From assembly GCA_036500145.1 (NCBI GenBank), contig DASYCO010000004.1, positions 1 to 64,000 of the forward strand: a stretch of DNA of 64,000 nt, given 5' to 3'. The position numbers and the translations under genes are program-made. Position 1 is the stretch's first letter. The number at the start of each line of letters is the position of its first letter. The notes beneath the pieces are model-generated. The model saw nothing but the letters and a program-made list of their open reading frames with translations, was not told the DNA's origin and did no database searches. Positions 1 through 8,021 of the stretch are shown here, piece after piece. The stretch comes from CAMAVH01 sp036500145 (GTDB lineage: Bacteria; Pseudomonadota; Alphaproteobacteria; SMXQ01).

Positions 1-153
1 GGTCCGGTCGACAGCATCGACCAGATGATCGACATCAGCCAGGTCGAGGGCCGCGTCCGCGCCTCCAGCATCAAGAAGATCGGTGAAATCGTCGATAAGC
101 ATCCCGAGGAGGCGGTCGCGATCGTCCGCTCCTGGATGTACCAGACCGCCTGA
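1..153 (+). CDS. fliF: FliF C-terminal end (flagellar MS-ring protein), partial
   Basis: The reading frame is open from the first base of the window and stops at 151-153, so only the last 50 codons are present. FliF forms the MS ring in the inner membrane, and its C-terminal tail protrudes into the cytoplasm and binds the N-terminal domain of FliG. The visible residues (DISQVEGRVRASSIKK, then KHPEEAV and a terminal WMY) match the FliG-binding tail of alphaproteobacterial FliF. fliG follows 390 bp downstream, as is usual, but a second copy of this tail lies between them at 171-497. The membrane segments and ring-building domains lie upstream of the window. Confidence 0.88.
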   Translation, partial: GPVDSIDQMIDISQVEGRVRASSIKKIGEIVDKHPEEAVAIVRSWMYQTA

Positions 154-170
154 TGAGGATCTGATCCGTC

Positions 171-497
171 ATGCGCATCCTCGAGGCGGTGCCCGTGGCC
201 GGTGCCGCCGGCGTGGCCGAGCTCGAAGGGCCGGAAGGCCAGCGCCTGCTGGCGCCGCCGAGCGTTGCCGTCGCGGGCGCCCTGATGGGCCCCGCAACCT
301 CCGCCGTCGCGGCCGGCATGCCGGCCAACGCGCTCGCCGCGGGTGGCCCGGTCGACAGCATCGAGCAGATGATCGACATCAGCCAGGTCGAAGGCCGGGT
401 CCGCGCCTCGAGCATCAAGAAGATCGGCGAGATCGTCGACAAGCATCCCGAGGAAGCCGTGAACATCATCCGCAACTGGATGTATCGCGAAACCTGA
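171..497 (+). CDS. Stand-alone duplicate of the FliF C-terminal cytoplasmic tail
   Basis: This 108-residue ORF starts at ATG 171, with GAGGA at 155-159 (11 bases upstream). It has no membrane segment. Residues 1-58 are an Ala/Gly/Pro-rich linker resembling the region after the second FliF membrane helix. Residues 59-108 repeat the last 50 residues of the preceding fliF end with 43 of 50 identical. Over the 32-residue core (from QMID to EEAV) the two copies differ at nine codons, all silent, which argues that this copy is translated and kept under selection. It lies between fliF and fliG, in a different frame from fliF. Inference: a soluble peptide able to bind the FliG N-terminal domain. It could alternatively be a decaying partial duplication. 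Confidence 0.7.
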   Translation: MRILEAVPVAGAAGVAELEGPEGQRLLAPPSVAVAGALMGPATSAVAAGMPANALAAGGPVDSIEQMIDISQVEGRVRASSIKKIGEIVDKHPEEAVNIIRNWMYRET

Positions 498-542
498 GTC
501 TGAGCAGCCCAATCCGTATTTCGACAGGCAACGAGCAGACCT

Positions 543-1559
543 ATGCCCACGATTGAAGATTACCGCGGACTGAACGGCCATCAGAAGGCCGCCATCATGA
601 TGCTGGCGCTGAGCGAAGAGCAGGCGACCAAGCTGTTCAACCTGATGGACGAGGAAGAGATCAAGGAGCTGTCGCAGGCCATGGCGCAGCTCGGCACGGT
701 CAATTCCCTCGTGCTGGAGCGCCTGTTCGGCGAGTTCGTCGAGCAGCTCTCCGTCACCGGCTCGCTCGTCGGCAGCTTCGAGAGCACGGAGCGCCTGCTG
801 CTCAAGACCATGCCGAAGGACCGCGTCGACGCCATCATGGACGAGATCCGCGGCCCCGCCGGCCGCACCATGTGGGACAAGCTCGGCAACGTGAACGAGC
901 AGGTGCTCGCGGCCTACCTGAAGAACGAATACCCGCAGACCGTCGCCGTCGTGCTGTCGAAGATCCGGCCCGATCACGCCGCCCGCGTTCTGGGCACGCT
1001 GCCCGACTCCTTCTCGATGGAAGTCGTCATGCGCATGCTGCGCATGGAGACGGTGCAGAAGGACGTGCTCGACGGCGTGGAGAAGACGCTCCGCGCCGAG
1101 TTCATGAGCAACCTGGCGCGCACCAACCGGCGCGACCCCTACGAGATCATGGCCGAGATCTTCAACAACTTCGACCGCGGCACGGAAGCGCGCTTCATGG
1201 GCTCGCTCGAAGAGCGCAGCCACGAATCGGCCGAGAAGATCAAGGCCCTCATGTTCACCTTCGAGGACCTCGCCAAGCTCGACCCGACCGGCATCCAGAC
1301 CCTGCTGCGCGGCACCGAGAAGTCGAAGCTGTCGCTCGCCCTCAAGGGCGCCTCGGAAGCCCTGCGCAACCTGTTCTTCACCAACATGTCCGAACGCGCC
1401 GGCAAGCTGCTGCGCGAGGAGATGGACGACATGGGCCCCGTGCGCCTGCGCGAAGTCGACGAGGCGCAGATGTACATGGTCATGGTCGCCAAGGAGCTGG
1501 CCGAGAAGGGCGAGATCGTCATCGCCCAGAACAAGGAAGAGGACGAGCTGGTCTACTAA
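543..1559 (+). CDS. fliG: Flagellar motor switch protein FliG
   Basis: FliG links the MS ring to the C ring and carries the torque-generating helix that meets the stator. The protein is 338 residues, the normal FliG length. It shows the N-terminal FliF-binding region ([11 protein letters not shown] near residue 12), the middle-domain EHPQ motif as EYPQ in [11 protein letters not shown] near residue 130, and the C-terminal charged torque helix ([16 protein letters not shown]). It starts at ATG 543, 45 bp after the duplicated fliF tail, and is followed 12 bp later by the FliH-like gene, so it is almost certainly in one operon with both. Nothing in the protein itself looks aberrant. Confidence 0.97.
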   Translation: MPTIEDYRGLNGHQKAAIMMLALSEEQATKLFNLMDEEEIKELSQAMAQLGTVNSLVLERLFGEFVEQLSVTGSLVGSFESTERLLLKTMPKDRVDAIMDEIRGPAGRTMWDKLGNVNEQVLAAYLKNEYPQTVAVVLSKIRPDHAARVLGTLPDSFSMEVVMRMLRMETVQKDVLDGVEKTLRAEFMSNLARTNRRDPYEIMAEIFNNFDRGTEARFMGSLEERSHESAEKIKALMFTFEDLAKLDPTGIQTLLRGTEKSKLSLALKGASEALRNLFFTNMSERAGKLLREEMDDMGPVRLREVDEAQMYMVMVAKELAEKGEIVIAQNKEEDELVY

Positions 1560-1571
1560 GGCCGCCCCATC

Positions 1572-2216
1572 ATGAACAGCAACGGCACCAAGTTCCTCTT
1601 CGGCACCTCCTTCGACCCGGCCAAGGTCGAGGAAGACGTTCCGCCGCCGCCGACCTTCTCCGAGGAGGAGATCGCGGCCGCGCGCGCGGAAGCGCATGCC
1701 GCCGGCCGTGACGCCGGGCGCGCCGAGATGAACGCCGCCATAGAGCGCGACGCCGCCACGGCCCTGGCCGCCATCGGCGCGCAGCTCACGGCCATCAACG
1801 GCCGCTTCGAGGAAGTCCGCGTGGCGGCCATCGCCAGCGGCGTCGAAGTCGTCGCGGCCACCGTCCGCAAGATGGTGCCCGAACTAGCGCGCCGCAACGG
1901 CCTGGCCGAGATCGAGCATCTCGTTCGCGACACCCTGCACGATCTTTACGACGAGCCGCGCGTCGTCATCCGCGCCCACGACAGCGTCATCGACCTCCTG
2001 CAGCACCGCGTCGACGGCATGGCTGCCGCCGCCGGCTTCATGGGCAAGATCGTGCTGTTCGGCGACGAGCAGTTCGCCGAAGCCGACTGCCGGGTCGAAT
2101 GGGCCGACGGCGGCGCGGAGCGCAACATCGGCGAACTTTGGCGGCGCATCGACGCCGCAATCGAACGGGTGACGGACGGCAACGCCGCCCCATCGTCCGC
2201 AACCCTCGGGAACTAG
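1572..2216 (+). CDS. fliH: FliH-like flagellar export ATPase regulator
   Basis: The 214-residue protein has an acidic, Pro-rich N-terminus, an Ala/Glu/Arg-rich heptad-like region (about residues 35-80) and a C-terminal domain typical of FliH/YscL proteins (VRKMVPELARR, then FGDEQFAEADCRVEW near residue 160). FliH dimers hold the ATPase FliI and deliver it to the export gate and C ring. It lies 12 bp after fliG and 9 bp before fliN, in the usual alphaproteobacterial order. Its partners fliI and fliJ lie on the opposite strand at 9783-11629. Assignment rests on position, length and domain pattern because FliH sequences diverge strongly. Confidence 0.85.
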   Translation: MNSNGTKFLFGTSFDPAKVEEDVPPPPTFSEEEIAAARAEAHAAGRDAGRAEMNAAIERDAATALAAIGAQLTAINGRFEEVRVAAIASGVEVVAATVRKMVPELARRNGLAEIEHLVRDTLHDLYDEPRVVIRAHDSVIDLLQHRVDGMAAAAGFMGKIVLFGDEQFAEADCRVEWADGGAERNIGELWRRIDAAIERVTDGNAAPSSATLGN

Positions 2217-2225
2217 GAGATACCA

Positions 2226-2543
2226 ATGGCCGACAACGAGATCACCGAAAACGCCGCCGGTCTGCCCGCCACGCCGGACGAGGACCGCCCCCGCGCGGCG
2301 AGCGACCTTTCCGCCGTCTACGACATCCCCGTCCAGGTCTCGGCCGTGCTCGGACGCGCCAACATGCAGGTCAGCCAGCTCCTCAAGCTCGGCCGCGGCG
2401 CCGTCGTCGAGCTCGACCGCAAGGTCGGCGAGGCCGTCGACATCTACGTGAACAACCGCCTTGTCGCGCGCGGCGAAGTCGTCGTCGTCGACGAGCGGCT
2501 CGGCGTGACCATGACCGAGATCGTCAAGGCCGACCACGCCTAA
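2226..2543 (+). CDS. fliN: Flagellar motor switch protein FliN
   Basis: FliN forms the lower C ring together with FliM and binds FliH during export. The protein is 105 residues. Residues 28-105 are a complete SpoA domain: VYDIPVQVSAVLGR, LLKLGRGAVVELDRKVG, VDIYVNNRLVARGEVVV and the closing LGVTMTEIV. The first 25 residues are a variable acidic extension. An AGGAGA motif precedes ATG 2226 by 6 bases. It sits between fliH and flbD in the fliG-fliH-fliN-flbD-flhA order. fliM is not in the window, which is common because it is often encoded elsewhere in alphaproteobacteria. Confidence 0.95.
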   Translation: MADNEITENAAGLPATPDEDRPRAASDLSAVYDIPVQVSAVLGRANMQVSQLLKLGRGAVVELDRKVGEAVDIYVNNRLVARGEVVVVDERLGVTMTEIVKADHA

Positions 2544-2608
2544 CCGCGCGACACCTACTTTCTGCGGCTGATCCTTCAGTCACCGAGTTTCCACCAGGAG
2601 CGACCATC

Positions 2609-3994
2609 ATGCGGCTTATCATCATCGGTTCCTTGAACGGCCAGATCGGCGCGGCGAGCAAGATCGCCATGGCGCGCGGCGCCAAGGTCAGCATCGTCGA
2701 GGACATCGAATCCGCGCTGCAGGCCCTGCGCGCCGGCCAGGGCGCCGACGTCATCATGGCCGACATCCGGCTCGACATCCGCAAGCTGGTCGACAGCCTG
2801 GCCTCGGAACGCATCAACGTGCCCGTCGTCGCCTGCGGCCTCGGCAACGACGCCGATGCGGCCGTCTCCGCCATCAAGGCCGGCGCCAAGGAATACATCC
2901 CCCTGCCGCCGGACCCTGAGCTGATCGCCGCCGTCCTCGAGGCGGTGACCGAGGAAAGCCACGCCATCGTCCACCGCGACCCCGTCATGGCCGCGACGAT
3001 CCGCCTCGCCGACCAGATCGCCCAGTCCGACGCCACCATCATGATCAACGGCGAGTCGGGCACCGGCAAGGAGCTGCTGGCGCGCCACATCCACCAGAAG
3101 TCGCGCCGCGCCAAGAACAAGTTCATCTCGGTCAACTGCGCCGCGATCCCCGAGCACCTGCTCGAATCCGAGCTGTTCGGCCATGAGAAGGGCGCCTTCA
3201 CCGGCGCCGTCGCGCGCCGCATCGGCAAGTTCGAGGAAGCCAACGGCGGCACGCTGCTGCTCGACGAAATCAGCGAGATGGACCCGCGCCTGCAGGCCAA
3301 GCTGCTGCGCGTCATCCAGGAGCGCGAGGTCGACCGCGTCGGCGGCACCCAGCCGGTCAAGATCGACATCCGCCTGGTCGCCACCTCCAACCGCGACCTC
3401 GAGGAGGCCGTCCACCAGGGCCAGTTCCGCGAGGATCTGTTCTTCCGCCTCAACGTCGTCACCATCCGCGTGCCTGCCTTGCGCGAGCGCGCCCAGGACA
3501 TCGAGCTGCTTGCCGAGTATTTCGTCCAGAAGTACGCCGCGCTCAACAGCGTCCCCCACCGTCCGCTGTCGGCGGCGGCGCGCGAGAAGCTGCACAGCCA
3601 TGCCTGGCGCGGCAACGTGCGCGAGCTCGAGAACGCCATGCACCGCTCGGTGCTGCTCGCCGATGGCCCCGAGATCGCGCCCGACGCCATCCTGCTGTCG
3701 TTCAACGCCGGCCGCGACGCCATCGCCAGCGCCTACGCCCAGGACAGCGCCGCCATCGCCAACGGCGCCGTCGCCGGCGCCGCCGCGGTGCGCCGCTTCG
3801 TCGGCCGCACGGTGTCGGAGGTCGAACGCGACCTCATCATCGAGACGCTGCAGCACTGCCTCGGCAACCGCACGCACGCCGCCAACATCCTCGGCATCTC
3901 GATCCGCACCCTGCGCAACAAGCTCAAGCTCTACACCGAGGAAGGCGTGCCGGTGCCGCTGCCGGGCGAACAGATGGACCATGCGACGGCCTGA
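2609..3994 (+). CDS. flbD: FlbD-type sigma-54-dependent flagellar regulator
   Basis: This is a 461-residue activator of late flagellar genes. The start is ATG 2609, preceded by AGGAG (2596-2600); the frame is open further upstream, but that stretch overlaps fliH and fliN. Residues 1-115 form a receiver-like domain whose acidic pocket after strand 1 is replaced (IIIGSL), while an Asp remains at position 52. Residues 125-355 are the AAA+ domain with Walker A GESGTGKE (148-155) and the sigma-54-contacting GAFTGA loop. The C-terminus is a Fis-type helix-turn-helix (NRTHAANILGISIRTLRNK). In Caulobacter, FlbD works without classical phosphorylation and responds to flagellar assembly through FliX. 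fliX is not visible here. Confidence 0.93.
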   Translation: MRLIIIGSLNGQIGAASKIAMARGAKVSIVEDIESALQALRAGQGADVIMADIRLDIRKLVDSLASERINVPVVACGLGNDADAAVSAIKAGAKEYIPLPPDPELIAAVLEAVTEESHAIVHRDPVMAATIRLADQIAQSDATIMINGESGTGKELLARHIHQKSRRAKNKFISVNCAAIPEHLLESELFGHEKGAFTGAVARRIGKFEEANGGTLLLDEISEMDPRLQAKLLRVIQEREVDRVGGTQPVKIDIRLVATSNRDLEEAVHQGQFREDLFFRLNVVTIRVPALRERAQDIELLAEYFVQKYAALNSVPHRPLSAAAREKLHSHAWRGNVRELENAMHRSVLLADGPEIAPDAILLSFNAGRDAIASAYAQDSAAIANGAVAGAAAVRRFVGRTVSEVERDLIIETLQHCLGNRTHAANILGISIRTLRNKLKLYTEEGVPVPLPGEQMDHATA

Positions 3995-4021
3995 CGGTAG
4001 CTAGACCGAAAGGCCCGCCCC

Positions 4022-6145
4022 ATGTCCCTCCCCTCGACCGAGGTCGCATCCCCCGCCGGCGGCAACGCCTCCGGCGGCTTCATGAACGTCGTCAACGCGC
4101 TGATGAAGCGCGGCGACATCGCTCTCGCCATCGGCGTGGTCAGCATCCTGATGGTGCTGATCCTGCCGCTGCCCAGCTGGCTGCTCGACCTCAGCCTGGC
4201 CTTGTCCTTCGCCTTCTCCGTGCTGATCCTGATGACCGTCCTGTTCATCTCGCGGCCGCTCGACTTCAGCTCCTTCCCGACCGTCCTGCTGATCGCCACC
4301 ATGTTCCGCCTGGCGCTCAACCTGGCGTCGACGCGCCTGATCCTGGCCAACGGCCACACGGGCACCCACGCCGCCGGCAAGGTCATCGAGGCCTTCGGCA
4401 ACTTCGTGATGAATGGCAACTTCGTCATCGGCCTGATCGTCTTCGGCATCCTGGTGATCGTGAACTTCGTCGTCATCACCAAGGGTTCCGGCCGCATCGC
4501 CGAAGTCGCGGCGCGCTTCAGCCTGGACGCCATGCCCGGCAAGCAGATGGCGATCGACGCCGACCTGTCCGCCGGGCTGATCGACGAGAACGAGGCGCGC
4601 ACCCGCCGCAAGACGCTGGAAGACGAAAGCACCTTCTTCGGCGCCATGGACGGTTCCGCCAAGTTCGTGCGCGGCGACGCCATCGCCGGCCTGCTGATCA
4701 CCTTCATCAACGTGATCGGCGGCATCATCATCGGCATCGCCCAGAAGAACCTCAGCTTCTCGCAGGCGAGCCACTTCTACACCGTCATGACGGTCGGCGA
4801 CGGCCTCGTCACCCAGATGCCGGCGCTCATCGTCTCCACCGCCGCCGGCATGCTGGTCTCCAAGGCCGGCGTCAGCGGCACCGCCGACAAGGCCCTGTTC
4901 GCCCAGCTCGGCGGCTATCCGGCCGCCCTCGGCCTCTCGGCCAGCCTGCTCGTGCTGATGTCGCTGCTGCCCGGCATTCCCATGCTGCCCTTCCTCGGCC
5001 TCGCCAGCGGTACCGGCTACCTCGCCTGGAAGATCAGCAAGAAGCACTCCCGCGCCGCGCGCGACGTCGTCGACGCCGAGCAGCGCGCCCACGACGCCGT
5101 CCCGCTCGCCGAAGAACCGATCTCCGCCGCCCTGCAGATGGACTACATCCGCCTCGAGCTCGGCTACGGCCTGCTGCAATTGATCAACAACGAGAACGGC
5201 CAGCGCCTGACCGACCAGATCAAGGCGCTGCGCCGCCAGCTCGCCGGCGACATGGGCTTCGTGCTGCCCTCGGTGCGCATCCAGGACAACATGCAGCTGC
5301 CGGCCAACACCTACATCGTCCGCGTCAAGGAGATCGAGGCCGGCCGCGGCGACCTGCGCCCCAACATGCTGCTCGTCATGGACCCCAAGGGTGAGCGCAT
5401 CTCGCTGGCCGGCGAGGAGACCGTCGAGCCGACCTTCGGGCTGCCCGCCATGTGGGTCGCCGACGGCCTGCGCGAGGAGGCTTCCTTCCGCGGCTACACG
5501 GTCGTCGACCCGGCGACCGTCGTCACCACGCACCTCACCGAGGTCGTGAAGGAACATATGTCGGAGCTGCTGTCCTACGCCGAAACGCAGAAGCTGCTCG
5601 ACGAGATGGGCAAGGAGCACCAGAAGCTCGTCGCCGACCTCATCCCGTCGCAGATATCCATCTCGGGCCTGCAGCGCGTGCTGCAGAACCTGCTGTCCGA
5701 GCGCCTGTCGATCCGCGACCTGCCGACGATCCTCGAAGGCGTGTTCGAATCCTGCAGCTACACCCACAACCTGTCGTCGATCACCGAGCACGTGCGCACG
5801 CGCCTGGCGCGCCAGATCAGCGACGCTAACACCTCGATGGCCGGCTACGTGCCGATGATCACCCTGTCGCCGGAATGGGAGCAGGCCTTCGCCGAATCCC
5901 TCATCGGCACCGGCGAGGAGCGCCAGCTCTCCCTGGCGCCGAGCCGGCTGCAGGACTTCATCACCAAGCTGCGCCAGGTCTTCGAGCGCCAGGCGATGCT
6001 CGGCGAGAACCCCGTGCTGCTCACCAGCGCCAACGTGCGGCCCTACGTGCGCTCCATCGTCGAGCGCTTCCGCCCGGCGACGACGGTCATGGCGCAGACG
6101 GAAGTGCATCCCAAGGCGCGCATCAAGACCCTCGGACAGATCTGA
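4022..6145 (+). CDS. flhA: Flagellar type III export gate protein FlhA
   Basis: FlhA is the large ring-forming component of the flagellar export gate. The 707-residue length is normal. Residues 25-330 hold about eight hydrophobic segments and the conserved FHIPEP-family signature region (LLIATMFRLALNLASTRLIL; GFVVITKGSGRIAEVAARF-like stretch near residue 155; DAMPGKQMAIDADL near 177). The C-terminal half is the soluble domain that docks FliI-FliJ and chaperone-substrate complexes. It starts at ATG 4022, 27 bp after flbD, and is followed by flhF. The other gate genes (fliPQR, flhB) are not in this window. Confidence 0.97.
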   Translation: MSLPSTEVASPAGGNASGGFMNVVNALMKRGDIALAIGVVSILMVLILPLPSWLLDLSLALSFAFSVLILMTVLFISRPLDFSSFPTVLLIATMFRLALNLASTRLILANGHTGTHAAGKVIEAFGNFVMNGNFVIGLIVFGILVIVNFVVITKGSGRIAEVAARFSLDAMPGKQMAIDADLSAGLIDENEARTRRKTLEDESTFFGAMDGSAKFVRGDAIAGLLITFINVIGGIIIGIAQKNLSFSQASHFYTVMTVGDGLVTQMPALIVSTAAGMLVSKAGVSGTADKALFAQLGGYPAALGLSASLLVLMSLLPGIPMLPFLGLASGTGYLAWKISKKHSRAARDVVDAEQRAHDAVPLAEEPISAALQMDYIRLELGYGLLQLINNENGQRLTDQIKALRRQLAGDMGFVLPSVRIQDNMQLPANTYIVRVKEIEAGRGDLRPNMLLVMDPKGERISLAGEETVEPTFGLPAMWVADGLREEASFRGYTVVDPATVVTTHLTEVVKEHMSELLSYAETQKLLDEMGKEHQKLVADLIPSQISISGLQRVLQNLLSERLSIRDLPTILEGVFESCSYTHNLSSITEHVRTRLARQISDANTSMAGYVPMITLSPEWEQAFAESLIGTGEERQLSLAPSRLQDFITKLRQVFERQAMLGENPVLLTSANVRPYVRSIVERFRPATTVMAQTEVHPKARIKTLGQI

Positions 6146-6177
6146 TCCACCGGACCGGACCTTAGGAACGCGATCAA

Positions 6178-7191
6178 ATGCGGCTCAAGACCTTCACGGC
6201 AGAGAGCATGGCGACGGCGATGAAGCTGGTGCGCGACGCCTTGGGCGCCGACGCCATCATCGTGTCGAGCCACGAGACCGCCGACGGCGCTGAAGTCGTC
6301 GCCGCGACCGACGACATCGGCGCCCCCGACATGCCGTTCGACGGCCAGGCTGACGACAACCAGCCGGCCGACGCGCTCGACGCCCTGCAGGACATCCTCG
6401 ACTACCATCGGGTGTCGGCATCGCTGATCGACCGGCTCTATGGCGCCGCCCGCGTGCTGGAAACCGACGATGCGGTGCTGGCCCTCGCCGGCGCGCTCGA
6501 CGCCGCCTTCTCCTTCGCGCCGCTGGGCCCGGGCTTCGGCGGCGGGCGCGACCCGCGCCCCGTCATCCTCATCGGGCCGCCCGGCGCCGGCAAGACCGTC
6601 ACCGCCGCCAAGCTCGCGGCGCAGGCCCGCCTGGCGCGCCGCGCGACGGCCATGATCACCACCGACACCCTGCGCACCGGCGCCGTCGAGCAGTTCGCCG
6701 GCTATGCGGCGCTTCTCGGCGTCAGCCCGCGCGTCGCCGACGGGCCGGGCGCCCTGAAGGAATCCGTCGCGGCCGCCCATGGCGTCGCGCTCAAGCTGAT
6801 CGACACCACCGGCGCCAATCCGTTCGACGCCGCCGACATGGCGCGGCTGCGCGATTTCATCGCCGCCGCCGACGCCGAGCCGGTGCTCGTGCTGCCGGCC
6901 GGCATGGACGCCGACGAAGCGGCCGACACCGCCCTCGCCTTCGCCGGCCTTGGCGCCACCCGCCTCGTCGCCACTCGCCTCGACACCGCGCGCCGCCTCG
7001 GCGGCCTGCTGACGGCGGCCGACGCCGCCAACCTCCGCCTGTGCGATGTCGGCACCGGCCCACATCTCGCGGATGGACTCTGCCCGCTCAACCCGCTGGC
7101 CCTTGCCCGCGTCCTCGCCGCGGCCCCCGGCGACCGCGTCGCCACCCTGGCGAAAGCCGAACCCCTGTCCTTTGCCGAGTCGATGCCATGA
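6178..7191 (+). CDS. flhF: Flagellar placement GTPase FlhF (SRP family)
   Basis: FlhF is an SRP-type GTPase that sets flagellar position and number together with FlhG. The 337-residue protein begins with the conserved MRLKTFTAESM and has the P-loop GPPGAGKT at residues 133-140 and the G2-like DTLRTGAVEQ. Two other motifs deviate from the family: G3 reads DTTGANP where DTAGR is usual, and G4 reads TRLD where TKLD is usual. The end of the frame overlaps the start of flhG by 4 bp (ATGA). Whether GTP is still hydrolysed cannot be told from the sequence. Confidence 0.9.
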   Translation: MRLKTFTAESMATAMKLVRDALGADAIIVSSHETADGAEVVAATDDIGAPDMPFDGQADDNQPADALDALQDILDYHRVSASLIDRLYGAARVLETDDAVLALAGALDAAFSFAPLGPGFGGGRDPRPVILIGPPGAGKTVTAAKLAAQARLARRATAMITTDTLRTGAVEQFAGYAALLGVSPRVADGPGALKESVAAAHGVALKLIDTTGANPFDAADMARLRDFIAAADAEPVLVLPAGMDADEAADTALAFAGLGATRLVATRLDTARRLGGLLTAADAANLRLCDVGTGPHLADGLCPLNPLALARVLAAAPGDRVATLAKAEPLSFAESMP

Positions 7192-8021
7192 CCCCCTTGC
7201 ACCGTCCCTTCACCGTCGTCGCCGGCAACGCCAGCAGCGCCACGACTCCTGTGGCTCCGCTGGCCAACGTCATCGCGGTCAGTTCCGGCAAAGGCGGCGT
7301 CGGCAAGACCTGGCTCTCCGTCACTCTCTGCCATGCGCTGGCGCGCGTCGGCCAGCGCGTGCTGCTGTTCGACGGCGACCTCGGCCTCGCCAACGTCGAC
7401 ATTCAGCTCGGCATCGCGCCGAAGCATGACCTCAGCTCCGTCATCGCCGGGCGACGCACCATGCAGGGCGCCATCTTCCGCTACGACGAAGGCGACTACG
7501 ACATCCTCGCCGGCCAGTCCGGCGCCGGCGGACTCGCGACGCTGCCGCCGAACCGCCTAGTCGCGCTGCGCGACGAGCTGATGGGCTTCGCCGCCTCCTA
7601 CAACTGGCTGGTCGTCGACGTCGGCGCCGGCATCGACCGCACCGTGCGCACCATGCTGAGCCGCGCCGGCATCGGCCTTGTCGTCACCACCGACGAGCCG
7701 ACAGCCCTGACTGACGCCTACGCCCTGATCAAGGTCGTCAAGAGCGAACGGCCCGACGCCGACCTGCGCGCCGTCGTCAACATGGCGTCGTCGCCGCGCG
7801 ATGGCGAACGCACTTACGCGACTCTGCTGCGCGCCTGCGAGAACTTCCTGAAATGCAGCGTGCCGCTCGCCGGCGTCGTGCGCAGCGACAGCAAGGTGCG
7901 CGAGGCGATCCGCCAGCAGGCGCCCCTGCTGGTGCGCCACCCCAACAGCGAAGCTGCCGCCGACGTCATGGCGCTGGCCAGCCGCCTGACTGGCCTGGTC
8001 GGCCTGCGAGGCGGTGCATGA
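7188..8021 (+). CDS. flhG: MinD-like ATPase FlhG/FleN
   Basis: FlhG is a MinD/ParA-family ATPase that controls flagellar number and stimulates FlhF. ATG 7188 overlaps the flhF stop as ATGA and gives 277 residues. The deviant Walker A motif SSGKGGVGKT begins near residue 32 and is followed by the second ATPase signature FDGDLGLANVDIQLG. The motif VVDVGAG near residue 143 corresponds to the switch II DxG region. The last codons overlap the next gene by 4 bp, so flhF, flhG and the FliK-like gene are probably translationally coupled. Confidence 0.93.
   Translation: MTPLHRPFTVVAGNASSATTPVAPLANVIAVSSGKGGVGKTWLSVTLCHALARVGQRVLLFDGDLGLANVDIQLGIAPKHDLSSVIAGRRTMQGAIFRYDEGDYDILAGQSGAGGLATLPPNRLVALRDELMGFAASYNWLVVDVGAGIDRTVRTMLSRAGIGLVVTTDEPTALTDAYALIKVVKSERPDADLRAVVNMASSPRDGERTYATLLRACENFLKCSVPLAGVVRSDSKVREAIRQQAPLLVRHPNSEAAADVMALASRLTGLVGLRGGA

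Noticed and set aside
171..497. FliF tail duplication as an assembly error
   Set aside because: The copies differ at many silent positions, which an artificial duplication would not show.
4001..6109. Long minus-strand frames opposite flhA and other GC-rich genes
   Set aside because: They are mirror frames caused by third-position GC bias; their products are low-complexity and match no family.
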